In this document: piece by piece, positions 18,314-27,141 of the stretch | How the letters are laid out: each line of letters opens with the position of its first letter | How positions within the stretch are numbered: position 1 is the stretch's first letter | NCBI RefSeq assembly: GCF_037055325.1 | Contig: NZ_CP146373.1 | Coordinates: forward strand, 1,116,001-1,180,000 | Source: Arachnia propionica | GTDB taxonomy: Bacteria; Actinomycetota; Actinomycetes; Propionibacteriales; Propionibacteriaceae | Direction of reading: 5' to 3' | Length of the DNA: 64,000 bases | Translations under genes and position numbers: made by a program | Notes under the pieces: model-generated | What the model was told of the DNA's origin: nothing | The model's input: the letters and a program-made list of their open reading frames with translations, nothing else | Databases searched by the model: none

Positions 18314-18951
18314 GCTAGAGGCTCCACGACCGGGTGTTGGAGGGCCCAGTGATACATGGCGATGGCCGCCGCCGCTCCCGCGTTCAGGGACCGGGTGGAA
18401 CCACGCTGGGTGATGGCAACGAGCCGGGCGCACCCCGCCACCGCACCGGGTGTCAGGCCGAGCCCCTCCGAACCGAAGACTAAGCAGACGTCACGAGGCA
18501 GAGTTGCTGTCTCCAAGGGCACCGAGCCGGGCAGATTGTCCACCCCAACCGCCTCGATTCTCCGCTCCCCCAGCCAACCAAACAGCGACTCCTCACTATC
18601 GTGGTGGTGGACGTGAAGGTAGCGATCGGTAACCATCGCTCCCCTCCTGTTCCAGCGTCTTCTCCCGACGATGTGGACCCCGCCTACGTTGAAGGCGTTC
18701 GCAGTGCGCACGATGGAGCCAATGTTGAAGTCGTGCTCCCAGTTCTGAATGGCCACATGCAACCCGGAACGGTCGCGGTCCAGGTCGGCGACAATCGCAT
18801 CAAGTTTCCAGTAGCGGTACCGGTCAATGACGTTGCGTCGGTCCCCACTGGCCAGCAGCTCCAGGTCCAGCCGGTCGTCAGAGGGCCAGGGCAGCGGGTG
18901 AGGTCCGACCCCCACGACCGGAGTCGAGGGGTCTTCCAGGCCGGGAGTCAC
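18310..18951 (-). CDS. TrmH/SpoU family RNA 2'-O-methyltransferase
   Basis: A 213-residue SPOUT methyltransferase that transfers methyl from SAM to a ribose 2'-OH of tRNA or rRNA; the target nucleotide is unknown. The three SpoU motifs are present: NIGSIVRTANAFNVGGVHIV, CLVFGSEGLGL and RSLNAGAAAAIAMYHW. A short N-terminal extension lacks the usual substrate-binding domain. The GTG at 18949-18951 overlaps the stop of the DUF368 gene (GTGA). Its stop overlaps the next gene's start, so three or more genes form one operon. Confidence 0.88.
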   Translation of the reverse strand: MTPGLEDPSTPVVGVGPHPLPWPSDDRLDLELLASGDRRNVIDRYRYWKLDAIVADLDRDRSGLHVAIQNWEHDFNIGSIVRTANAFNVGGVHIVGRRRWNRRGAMVTDRYLHVHHHDSEESLFGWLGERRIEAVGVDNLPGSVPLETATLPRDVCLVFGSEGLGLTPGAVAGCARLVAITQRGSTRSLNAGAAAAIAMYHWALQHPVVEPLA

Positions 18952-19871
18952 CGCCTTTTCAGACGCCGGTCGACCCACACGATGCCAACCACGACAACAG
19001 CGCCCGCCACAGCCAGTCCGACTAGCACCGACCAGTGCGCGTCCGGGGCCAGCGGTTCTCCACCGGCCCCCCAGGGCCACACCGCACGCAGCGATCCGAG
19101 CAGTAGGCCCGACATGACGGCCATGGTGGCGGCGTGTTTGTGCTCGAGCAGCCAGTTGAGCCCTTTGACGAACAGACCCAACCCCACGGCAGCGCCGGCG
19201 GCGAACAAAGCCAGATAGCCGATGCTCCGAGCCTCGACGGCAGCCATGGTCGGCACATACAGACCGAAGATCTTGAGCATGAAAGAGCCGGAGACACCAG
19301 GCAGCACCAGGGCACAGATGGCGATGGCCGCGGCCCCGAAAATCATCCAGGCAGGAGGATCCTTCACATCGCTTCCCGCCCCCAACCCCGTCAGGAAGAA
19401 AGCGGCGATCGCCGCCACGAGGAACAGTGCGGCTATGCCTCCCTTCTGGCTTCCTGTACTCCTTTCTTCTGGTTTGATCTCCAGGACGGGAACGACGACA
19501 GATGCCAGAACCATCCCGAAGAACAGTGCGTGAGCAAGTTGTGGGGTCTCCCCCACAAACACCTTCATGATCCCCGCCATGGCCACCACCACGACGGCCA
19601 TGCCCAGTAGGGCGGGGATCACGACGCCCCAACGAACTTTCCGGAACTCAGCACCTGCCTCAGAGAACTTGCCAGTCACCACGCGCTTCACCGCACTGAC
19701 CACATGGCTAGCCGAGTTGATGAGAGGTTCGTAGATGCCTGATATCAGGGCAATCGTGCCTCCCGAGACGCCTGGCACCAGCTCGGCGAGGCCGATCAGC
19801 ATTCCTCTGACGAAATTGGCAACAGCAGTTGTGGGGTTGAAGCGCCCAGGGGCGTGCCTCGGATTGTGCAT
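18948..19871 (-). CDS. DUF368 membrane protein, probable polyprenyl-phosphate transporter
   Basis: A 307-residue polytopic membrane protein. The family hallmark GLAELVPGVSGGTIALISG is near the N-terminus and its second half-repeat ICALVLPGVSGSFMLKIFGLY is at about residue 200, giving the internal pseudo-symmetry of DUF368. DUF368 proteins have been linked to recycling undecaprenyl phosphate across the membrane (PopT), supporting cell-wall synthesis; this assignment rests on family knowledge. It ends in basic RRLKRR. It is upstream of and overlaps the methyltransferase gene. Confidence 0.85.
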   Translation of the reverse strand: MHNPRHAPGRFNPTTAVANFVRGMLIGLAELVPGVSGGTIALISGIYEPLINSASHVVSAVKRVVTGKFSEAGAEFRKVRWGVVIPALLGMAVVVVAMAGIMKVFVGETPQLAHALFFGMVLASVVVPVLEIKPEERSTGSQKGGIAALFLVAAIAAFFLTGLGAGSDVKDPPAWMIFGAAAIAICALVLPGVSGSFMLKIFGLYVPTMAAVEARSIGYLALFAAGAAVGLGLFVKGLNWLLEHKHAATMAVMSGLLLGSLRAVWPWGAGGEPLAPDAHWSVLVGLAVAGAVVVVGIVWVDRRLKRR

Positions 19872-19936
19872 CAGGTTCCTTCTCGCGACCTACCCAGAAA
19901 CGACCTCAGGTTAGCGCCAGTTGCCGTTCGGCGCGA

Positions 19937-20551
19937 TCAGGCTCCCGCCGGAGGCAGCGGGGGCTGGCCGAAATTGACCGTCGGGGCCTGCCGAAGCATC
20001 GGGTCGTTGACCTCAAAGTAGGTGGCGCGCTCGAACTTGCCCATTCCCGCGATGATATTGCTGGGAACCGCCTCTATACGGGTGTTGTAGTCGCGAACGT
20101 TCGCGTTGTAGAAGCGACGGCTGGCGGCAATCCTGTCTTCGGTGTCAGCAAGCTCGCGCTGCAACTCCAGGAAGTTGGTGTTCGCCCCCAGGTTGGGATA
20201 GGACTCAACCGAGACCATCAAACCACGAACCGCATCCGTCAGGGCGGACTCAGCCGCAGCCCGCTGTTCACTGGGGGCCCCCTGTACCTGAGCGGCGAGA
20301 GCCATCGCGCTCTGGCGCAGGCTCGTGACCTTCTCCAGGACACCACTCTCGTGGGCGGCGTAGCCACGAACCGTTTCGATGAGGTTCGGGATGAGGTCGT
20401 AGCGGCGGTTCAGTTCCACATCAATCTGTCGCCAGGATTCCTGGATGACGTTGCGGGCCTTCACCAGGCCGTTGTAGGCGGAGACCCCCCACAAAATCCC
20501 CAGGAGGACCAAGATCAACAGAATCCCGACGAGGGCCAGCAGAAGTGACAT
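19937..20551 (-). CDS. lemA: LemA family protein
   Basis: A 204-residue membrane-anchored helical protein. An N-terminal helix (LLALVGILLILVLLGILWG) precedes the conserved LemA opening YNGLVKARNVIQESWRQIDV, then LNRRYDLIPNLIETVRGYA and SYPNLGANTNFLELQRELAD, and ends with RFYNANVRDYNTRIEAVPSN. LemA proteins have no established enzymatic role. GAAGGAG precedes the ATG. The gene does not overlap its neighbours. Confidence 0.93.
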   Translation of the reverse strand: MSLLLALVGILLILVLLGILWGVSAYNGLVKARNVIQESWRQIDVELNRRYDLIPNLIETVRGYAAHESGVLEKVTSLRQSAMALAAQVQGAPSEQRAAAESALTDAVRGLMVSVESYPNLGANTNFLELQRELADTEDRIAASRRFYNANVRDYNTRIEAVPSNIIAGMGKFERATYFEVNDPMLRQAPTVNFGQPPLPPAGA

Positions 20552-20652
20552 GAATCCAGCTCCTTCGAAAAGTTCGGCTCACAACAACGGTAGCGCCTCG
20601 GGAGGTCTTCGGAACGGTTCACTGAAACTATGAACGAACCGGTCGTCAATGA

Positions 20653-21192
20653 TCAGAGACCAAGCTCACCCAGGCCAATGGCGTATCGGTATTCCAAACC
20701 TGCTCCGGCAACGCGTTCCGCGGCTCCAGTGGCCCGGTCCACGACCACGGCAACGGCCACGACATCCCCACCTGCCTGTCGCACAGCTTCCGCCGCCGTC
20801 AGGGCCGACCCGCCTGTCGTCGAGGTGTCCTCCACGACCAGAACTCGCCGTCCAGCGACATCCGTGCCCTCGATACGTCGCTGGAGGCCATGGGACTTGG
20901 CCTCCTTACGCACCACGAAGGCATCCAGTCGACCCCCTGCCGCGGCTCTGGCGTGAAGCATGGCGGTAGCGACCGGATCAGCTCCCAGGGTCAGTCCCCC
21001 GACGGCATCGAACTCCAGATCGGCCACCAGGTCGGACATGACCCGACCAACCAACGGCGAGGCCACTCCATCAAGGGTCACGCGACGCATGTCGACGTAG
21101 TAGTCGGCTTCTTTCCCGGAAGCCAGAGTGACCCGGCCACGCACGATGGCCAGCTCCTTGACGGCACGGATCAGGTCTTCACGATCAGTCAT
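20653..21192 (-). CDS. pyrE: orotate phosphoribosyltransferase
   Basis: A 179-residue OPRT: orotate + PRPP to OMP in de novo pyrimidine synthesis. The PRPP-binding motif is VLVVEDTSTTGGSALTA; LASGKEADYYVDMRR and VRKEAKSHG supply the substrate loop. The ATG at 21190-21192 is preferred because CAGGAG precedes it; a longer in-frame start adds residues not typical of the family. It lies 51 bp after the spermidine-synthase-like gene, so it may share the kinase-cluster transcript. Confidence 0.92.
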   Translation of the reverse strand: MTDREDLIRAVKELAIVRGRVTLASGKEADYYVDMRRVTLDGVASPLVGRVMSDLVADLEFDAVGGLTLGADPVATAMLHARAAAGGRLDAFVVRKEAKSHGLQRRIEGTDVAGRRVLVVEDTSTTGGSALTAAEAVRQAGGDVVAVAVVVDRATGAAERVAGAGLEYRYAIGLGELGL

Positions 21193-21243
21193 CTCGGCTC
21201 CTGTGGTTTCACAACACCTCGCGGACACTGCCCAATTGTTCCA

Positions 21244-22053
21244 TCACGAGAACCACAGCTTGCTACCGGATGGCGGAGGTGAATCCTGTGTGTCAGCATC
21301 CGTGAACGGCTCCGAACCTCCGATCCAGCTTCTCAGTTCTTTCCCCTCGATCCAGCGGTACGGGCAGGATTGCCTGGCGCTATCGCGGAAAAGCCCGGGA
21401 ACATCCACCCTGGTCCCGGATGCCGCGAGCAACAGGTTGCCGAATCGACGTCCCTTCCATACCGCGGATTCGGTTCCGACCAGCAGATGGCGCCAGCGCT
21501 CCGCAAGTCCCGCGGCAAGTCGTCTGGTCCATCTGAAAGGTGAAGAATCAGTTACGTTGAAGATCACCATCCGCCTGCCTCTGCCCAGGTTCACCAACTC
21601 ATCCAGAAACTCAGCGGTGACCAGCCCGCCCGGTACCCGGGCGCCGTCAAAGGCGTCAAGCACCACCAGATCGGCGTAGTGAGGGGGCATGATGGCCACC
21701 CCGGAGCGACCATCGACGTCACGCACCTTGATGCCGCTGCGCGGCTGCAGGGGCAGCTTCCGCCGGACTTCCTCGCTCAACCCGACATCAGGTTCGCACA
21801 CGATCTGCGCCGTTCCAGGTCGCCGCCAGGCGATCCACCGTGGGATGCTGAGTCCTGCCCCTCCGATGTGAATCACCCTGATCCGCTCAGCCGGGTCGAC
21901 ATCGGCCAGGCCATGTTCGAAGAGCAACGAGATCTGGATGACGTACTCGAAGATGAGATGGTCCGGTCGAACCGGATCCACCCAAGACTGAGAGGCTCCC
22001 CCGATCACGACACGGAAAGCTCCCGGGTGTTGGGGGTCTGGCACCAGTGGCAT
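21244..22053 (-). CDS. spermidine-synthase-like SAM-fold protein
   Basis: A 269-residue Rossmann-fold protein related to spermidine synthase. IRVIHIGGAGLSIPRWIA corresponds to the SAM-binding GGGxG...PR block, and ADLVVLDAFDGARVPGGLVT to the DAFDG...P block. The polyamine active-site acids are not clearly kept and the C-terminus is divergent, so it is more likely one of the actinobacterial paralogues of unknown substrate than a true polyamine enzyme. It directly follows the kinase gene by 41 bp. Confidence 0.75.
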   Translation of the reverse strand: MPLVPDPQHPGAFRVVIGGASQSWVDPVRPDHLIFEYVIQISLLFEHGLADVDPAERIRVIHIGGAGLSIPRWIAWRRPGTAQIVCEPDVGLSEEVRRKLPLQPRSGIKVRDVDGRSGVAIMPPHYADLVVLDAFDGARVPGGLVTAEFLDELVNLGRGRRMVIFNVTDSSPFRWTRRLAAGLAERWRHLLVGTESAVWKGRRFGNLLLAASGTRVDVPGLFRDSARQSCPYRWIEGKELRSWIGGSEPFTDADTQDSPPPSGSKLWFS

Positions 22054-22094
22054 GGTCCGATTATCCCAGGGAGCCCGACCACACCACCCGACAT

Positions 22095-23690
22095 TCAGGA
22101 GCGGACACAGGTCTGCACCGGCTCTGAGACCTGTCCCTTGGCGCGCCGCAACACGATCTTCACGCAGGTTTGCTCCCCCTTCATGGGAAGGACGATGTTG
22201 GGTTCGTCAACGCTGTGGCGAGCCTCGGACTCGGGGGCTCCCACCACCTCCACCAGGTAGGAGTCGTCGGGTTGCGGGTCGGGATTGCTCCAGGTGAACC
22301 TGATCTCCTGGCCGGTCACTTTGCCGGAGGCATCAACCACGGCCGGGACCGTCTTGGTGCCTCGTTCATTGCTTCCGGTCGGCTCCTGGGCGCCGGGTCC
22401 AATCACACCGTTGAACCACAACATTCCGAGGGTCACCACAGTTGCAATCGTCACGATCCCAGCCAACAACAAGGTGAGTTGCCTGCGGTTGCGCTTTTTC
22501 TTCCTACGTGCCTTCTCGGCCTCCTCCGCCTTGTCCACATCCGGACTCGCGGGCTCGGGAATGGGAAGTCCCTCGACATGCCGGAGCCCTGCCTGGGCAA
22601 AACCATGTCCACGCAACAACACCCCTGGCCCCGGCGCTCCCGTCGACACACCGGGCGGGGTCGGGTCGAAGGCTGGGCTCATCGTGTCATGAAAGGTATA
22701 GCCACCCGTCAACGACGACATCCCCATCGTGTAGCCCGCCGTCAGCATCGACCCGGAGTCCCCGAGCATCCAACCGGAATCGATACTTCCCGGCTCCCTG
22801 TGCTCGGTGCCATAGGCTGTGTGGTCCTCCGAGTCGGTCAGGACATCCACCGGCGTCACAGGCACTCCCATGGAAGCCTGAACAGCCTGGATCGCGCGTG
22901 CGAACTCCAATGCTGAGCTGTAACGCCGCGCAGGGTGTGCTGCCATCGCAGTTCCCAGCACCTGCTCAAGCATCTCAGGTACATCGGGGCGACCGGTTCG
23001 AGGAGCCACGAAAGAACGGGCCCTTTCACGCAAAGCGTGACGCTCGTTGTCACCGCCCGGAACAGCAAGCGGGCTGCGCCCGACGAGCATCGCCCACGTG
23101 GTGGCGGCCAACGAGAACACGTCACTCCACGGCCCTGCCTCCAGCGGCGAATCCGGATGCATCTCGGAGGGGGCCCACAGCGGACTCAGAGCGTTCGCCG
23201 CCGCGGAAAAGTCGTGGGACGCAGAGATTCCGAAATCGGTCAGGGCCGGGCGTTGGAAACCGGTGAAGAGAATATTGGCGGGCTTGATGTCACGATGCAG
23301 GATGTCCTGCCGGTGCACGGTCTCAACTGCGCCCGCGAGCTGCACCGTGTACTCCATCGCCAACGTGGTGGCGAGCACCCGGTTCGCCACCCGGACCCCC
23401 AGGTGAGCCGTGGAACATTCCTCCATGACCAGGAAGGGTCGACCATCGGCGGACAAACCCGAACTGTGAATGGTGACGATATTCGGATGTCCTGAAAGCC
23501 GAGCCATCAGCACCGCCTCAGCCGCGAAAGCATTGAACGTGGCCTCATTCACAGTTTGGTGCAGCACTTTCACCGCCACTCCGCGCCCCAACGAATCGCG
23601 GTAACGGAAGACGTCAGCGAAGCCACCGCCACCGAGCCACTCGATGAAGGTGAATCCCGGTATCTCGGGAGGAGTCGTTCGCTGTGCCAT
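22095..23690 (-). CDS. transmembrane Ser/Thr protein kinase of the PFNA-like cluster
   Basis: A 531-residue Hanks-type kinase. The kinase domain (about 10-280) has a Gly-rich loop WLGGGGFADVF, VAVKVLH (ATP lysine), catalytic LHRDIKPANIL, the TDFGIS metal loop and WAPSEMHP in place of APE. A disordered region (about 285-405) leads to a highly basic stop-transfer patch (KARRKKKRNRR), one transmembrane helix (LTLLLAGIVTIATVVTLGML) and an exported C-terminal domain of about 100 residues with an FN3-like pattern (ITGQEIRFTWSNPDPQPDDSY region, two Cys near the end). The extracellular part has no PASTA repeats. The ATG overlaps the FHA gene stop (TGATG). Likely substrates are the FHA and MoxR proteins encoded alongside (inference). 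Confidence 0.92.
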   Translation of the reverse strand: MAQRTTPPEIPGFTFIEWLGGGGFADVFRYRDSLGRGVAVKVLHQTVNEATFNAFAAEAVLMARLSGHPNIVTIHSSGLSADGRPFLVMEECSTAHLGVRVANRVLATTLAMEYTVQLAGAVETVHRQDILHRDIKPANILFTGFQRPALTDFGISASHDFSAAANALSPLWAPSEMHPDSPLEAGPWSDVFSLAATTWAMLVGRSPLAVPGGDNERHALRERARSFVAPRTGRPDVPEMLEQVLGTAMAAHPARRYSSALEFARAIQAVQASMGVPVTPVDVLTDSEDHTAYGTEHREPGSIDSGWMLGDSGSMLTAGYTMGMSSLTGGYTFHDTMSPAFDPTPPGVSTGAPGPGVLLRGHGFAQAGLRHVEGLPIPEPASPDVDKAEEAEKARRKKKRNRRQLTLLLAGIVTIATVVTLGMLWFNGVIGPGAQEPTGSNERGTKTVPAVVDASGKVTGQEIRFTWSNPDPQPDDSYLVEVVGAPESEARHSVDEPNIVLPMKGEQTCVKIVLRRAKGQVSEPVQTCVRS

Positions 23691-24757
23691 CAAGGAATCC
23701 GATCAAGATGTAGAAGCAGATCGTGACCCATGTCGATCACGTCTCCAGGCAGCAGGGTAATGGGCCTTTGGGGCAAGCGCACGGGTGGTTTGGCTCTGCG
23801 TCGCACACAGGTGCCGTTCCTGCTGGCCAGATCCAGCGCCAGAACACGCCACCCATCCAGCAGAATCGCCAGGTGACTACCGGAAACATGCCGATACTGC
23901 AGGGCCAACAGTTTCGGGGGCTCTGGCAGGGTAAGCGCATTGGCTCGGGGGTGTCGTCCGATGATCATGGACTCGAGCAGTGGAATCGGATCAGCGTGTG
24001 GCACCTTCAACCAACCGAGTTGAGGGCGCCCGGTGCTCTGCGCTTCCCCCAGCACCGGCTGATCGCACACGAAACATCGCGACCTCTCCGGCGGGTTGGG
24101 ATGTCCAATCGTGCAGAAACGGGCAACCACCTCGGAGAGTTCGGGACGGCGAGGTCTGCTGGTTTCCGACGCATCGGAGACGGTGTCCCCCATCAGCAGC
24201 TCCTCATCGCTGGGGAGCGCAGGACCGTGTCTGGGTGCCGGTGCGTCCTCCTCGCTCACCAGCTGATCCTCTGCGCACGCGAGCTCGTCCGGCTCATCAT
24301 CATCCCGATATCCCTCCGGCAAATCCCCGAATCCCACCCCTTGAGCCTGCACGATGCCTCCCATCAGAGGTCTTGACGTCGCGGCGACCCGTCCCAGGTG
24401 CAACGCCGTCACATCAGAGACGACCCGCTCCGCCCACGTCGCGACCCCCTCACCACAAAGTGGCTCGTTGCCGGCAGGACTCACGACTTTCAGGGTTAGG
24501 GAACCCCGCACTGCCAGATGCCATCGCTCGCCATCGGAGACGGCAACGGCGAACGGTGGTAATTCCAGGAACCCCGCTCCTGTGTGCTCAGAAAGGGTTC
24601 TGATGAATACTCCGAGCTCTGATTTCTCCCGCATCCTGGAGAACAAAAGCTCCGCCACGGGCAATCCTGCCCTGGGTGAGAGCAGCGCAAATCCCTTCTG
24701 CCAAGCAACAGCGATCCACCGCCCCTCACTCCATCGCAGCACGCCTTCGAACGCCAT
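23690..24757 (-). CDS. FHA-domain protein with zinc-finger-like centre
   Basis: A 355-residue cytosolic protein. The C-terminal FHA domain (about 260-350) keeps the phosphothreonine-binding landmarks IIGRHP, VSGSHLA and LASRNGTCV. Before it, FCTIGHPNPPERSRCFVCDQP has paired Cys like a small zinc ribbon. The N-terminal ~130 residues form an uncharacterised domain (EGVLRWSEGRWIAVAWQKGF) and an acidic linker with many Asp/Glu joins the two. It should dock onto a phosphorylated partner, probably the kinase encoded next. It overlaps both neighbours by 1 nt. Confidence 0.85.
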   Translation of the reverse strand: MAFEGVLRWSEGRWIAVAWQKGFALLSPRAGLPVAELLFSRMREKSELGVFIRTLSEHTGAGFLELPPFAVAVSDGERWHLAVRGSLTLKVVSPAGNEPLCGEGVATWAERVVSDVTALHLGRVAATSRPLMGGIVQAQGVGFGDLPEGYRDDDEPDELACAEDQLVSEEDAPAPRHGPALPSDEELLMGDTVSDASETSRPRRPELSEVVARFCTIGHPNPPERSRCFVCDQPVLGEAQSTGRPQLGWLKVPHADPIPLLESMIIGRHPRANALTLPEPPKLLALQYRHVSGSHLAILLDGWRVLALDLASRNGTCVRRRAKPPVRLPQRPITLLPGDVIDMGHDLLLHLDRIP

Positions 24758-25563
24758 TAGTTGCCCTCCGGATCAGGAATGGTGTCCTCGTGAATCCATG
24801 AGACTGTTTCCTCCTCCCCCTCGTCAAGCGACACGACGTCATCCAGTTCGTCAATCTCGGCAACCGCCGTCTCGAGACAGTCCACCACGATCACTGAGAC
24901 GTTGTCCCGTCCGCCCTCCTCCAAAGCCTTCCCCACGAGACGCCGTACGACCTCCTGCGGTTCACTCCTTTCACGCAGAACTTTTTCCAGATATTCTCCT
25001 GCGACCTCATCGCTTAGCCCATCAGAACACACCAGAATCCTGTCTCCGGCATGCGCGGGCGTCAGCCATTGGTCAGCGACGGGGCGTTCTAGACCCGCCC
25101 CAAATGCCCGGATCAGGCCCCCACGGGTTCTCGGTCCCGCAGAACTGGTCCGCGTCGAATGATCCACGCTGATCCGACGCAGCTGTCCGGAACGCATGAG
25201 ATATATGCGGGAATCCCCGATGTTGAACAGGAGCCAGCAGGCGATCCCTGCCCGTCGCGCCGAAGCAGCTCCGGCCAGTGTTGATCCAGGAGCACCATCC
25301 CCACATCCCAGGCATTCCACCCGATCAGCAGCCCGTTGCACGGCAGCTGCGATGTCCTGGACCGTCACCCATGTCTTACCCACGAGTTCCCGAAATGCCG
25401 AAATCACTGCGCGGGAAGCGAGTTCACCGCCTGCGTGCCCTCCCATTCCGTCCGCCACCAGGAAGACAGGATGTGCGGCCAGGACAGTGTCCTCGTTGGC
25501 GGGTCGCCTCAGCCCCGGATGAGTCGCCGCGGCACACCGCAACGTCATCCGGGGACCTGTCAT
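24757..25563 (-). CDS. PP2C-type protein phosphatase
   Basis: A 268-residue Mn/Mg-dependent Ser/Thr phosphatase that should oppose the cluster's kinase. Metal-binding and catalytic blocks are NEDTVLAAHPVFLVADGMGG, LFNIGDSRIYLM, ILVCSDGLSD and GGRDNVSVIVVD. No membrane segment is present. The acidic tail (EIDELDDVVSLDEGEEET) is unusual and may mediate interactions. The ATG at 25561-25563 overlaps the RDD-FHA stop (ATGA); longer in-frame starts would run far into that gene. Confidence 0.92.
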   Translation of the reverse strand: MTGPRMTLRCAAATHPGLRRPANEDTVLAAHPVFLVADGMGGHAGGELASRAVISAFRELVGKTWVTVQDIAAAVQRAADRVECLGCGDGAPGSTLAGAASARRAGIACWLLFNIGDSRIYLMRSGQLRRISVDHSTRTSSAGPRTRGGLIRAFGAGLERPVADQWLTPAHAGDRILVCSDGLSDEVAGEYLEKVLRERSEPQEVVRRLVGKALEEGGRDNVSVIVVDCLETAVAEIDELDDVVSLDEGEEETVSWIHEDTIPDPEGN

Positions 25564-27134
25564 GACACCAACCTCAGTGTGCGTCCTCCGAAGTGCACCA
25601 TGTCTCCAGCCGAAAGAGGCCAAGGCGCATGGGTGGGGATCCTGGTACGTTCCCGGTCCGCTTCGATGTAGACGCCGTTGGTGGCTCCGACGTCTATCAC
25701 TTGGACCTTCCCTTCAACGGGCCGCAGCACCATGTGGGTCTTGGACAGTCTCATTGTTTCATCGGTGACCCGAACTGACCGGGCATCCGGATAGTCATCC
25801 GGGGCGAGCGGGTTGCGTCCCAGCACCAAAGGACCGTCGACTTTGATCCGCAGACCATCGTCCAGGACAACCTCAGGAATCACCTCTGGCTCGTCATCCG
25901 CGATCGTCTTGTCCTGTACCAGGGAGGGTGTCTTCGCGGCGCGAGCAGCCGGGGTCGGTTCCGCTGTCGGCGGATCTACCGGGCTGGCCGTGGTGGCACG
26001 GGCAGGCAAGACTGGGGGGAACACCGGAGAGGCCGAGGTCGCCGCCCAGGAGCCGACCGAGGGCTGGAACACCGATGCCCGTGACGGGCTGACCGGCGAT
26101 GGTGGAGGGAACGGAGACGGTGACGGGAAAGGTTGCGGGGCGAATGGGCTCGTGGGATGAACTGGCTCCGCAGCCCGTGTCGGAACAGGATCGACGCTTG
26201 GAGTCGACTGATCGGATGAGACGTCGGCAGGCATCCCGTGCGTAGGAGCAGATACCGGCCAGTTGCTGTCACCACGGGGAGCTGGAGACGACCCTGAAAC
26301 CGCTGAAATGCAGTCCTGGGAAGAGTTCTCGGGGCCCGGGGGAACCGGGTCTGCGGTTGGTGGGTAAGCGGGAACTCCGGTGGATTGAATCTCGACTCCG
26401 GACTCCTCCGAAGTGGAGAAACCTGAGAGCTGCTGAGCAGCAAAACCGGAGGACTGTCCGCCTTCGGCGCCGACCGCACCGGCCACGATGGGCTGCGGCA
26501 TCCTTATCGGTTGCTTGGAAGTCGCGCAGCGAGATACAGAACCGCCATAGGCGGGAGGCGCGAAAGCGGACTCGGATGTCATCTTTGGGGCTGGTGCCTC
26601 GTACTGCCGCATCATATCTGCTTCCACAGGCTGCGGCATCACGGGCACCACCGGCATCGTTGCCGGGCTGGTGGCCCCCTGGGGGTCTGTTTCGCCCTCC
26701 TTGTTTCTGACCGCTACCACATTGAAAGCTCGATCCAACCAGTGCTGGCCATCCCTGTAGGTGAGACAGTAGGAGATCGTTCCCAGCGATACGGTGACGC
26801 ACTCGAAGACCACCTGGGTCAGAACCTTCGCCAACGTCACCGCGCCCATCGGCTGGCGGGTGTGACTATTGACGAAACGGTATCCAAGGAACACACCTCC
26901 GAGCGTCGTGGACCCAAGAAGAGCCGCCGCGATTCCACCGAGAAGAACAATTCCTCCCAGAATCATCCCGATCAGACTCAAGATCGGGGCAATCCCATCG
27001 GAGCCGAGGTAAGCCCCACTCACCATGAGCGCGACTGGGAGCAGCACCCCGACCATCGACAGCAGGTGCCCGGTCACCCTGCAGCCGACGCCGGCAGGTG
27101 TGGCCTTCTCGCCGTCGAGCTGTCCAGGCATCAT
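25560..27134 (-). CDS. RDD membrane protein with C-terminal FHA domain
   Basis: A 524-residue two-part protein. The N-terminal ~150 residues are an RDD-type membrane domain with about three hydrophobic segments (HLLSMVGVLLPVALMVSGAY, IAPILSLIGMILGGIVLLGG, VTLAKVLTQVVFECVTVSL). A very long Pro/Ser/Ala-rich linker (about 170-410) follows. The last ~100 residues are an FHA domain (LVLGRNPLAPDD, RLSKTHMVL, DVGATNGVYI). It could tether phosphorylated partners at the membrane. Two ATGs in tandem follow GAGGAG. It starts 8 bp after the transglutaminase-like gene. Confidence 0.88.
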   Translation of the reverse strand: MMPGQLDGEKATPAGVGCRVTGHLLSMVGVLLPVALMVSGAYLGSDGIAPILSLIGMILGGIVLLGGIAAALLGSTTLGGVFLGYRFVNSHTRQPMGAVTLAKVLTQVVFECVTVSLGTISYCLTYRDGQHWLDRAFNVVAVRNKEGETDPQGATSPATMPVVPVMPQPVEADMMRQYEAPAPKMTSESAFAPPAYGGSVSRCATSKQPIRMPQPIVAGAVGAEGGQSSGFAAQQLSGFSTSEESGVEIQSTGVPAYPPTADPVPPGPENSSQDCISAVSGSSPAPRGDSNWPVSAPTHGMPADVSSDQSTPSVDPVPTRAAEPVHPTSPFAPQPFPSPSPFPPPSPVSPSRASVFQPSVGSWAATSASPVFPPVLPARATTASPVDPPTAEPTPAARAAKTPSLVQDKTIADDEPEVIPEVVLDDGLRIKVDGPLVLGRNPLAPDDYPDARSVRVTDETMRLSKTHMVLRPVEGKVQVIDVGATNGVYIEADRERTRIPTHAPWPLSAGDMVHFGGRTLRLVS

Positions 27135-27141
27135 TCACTCC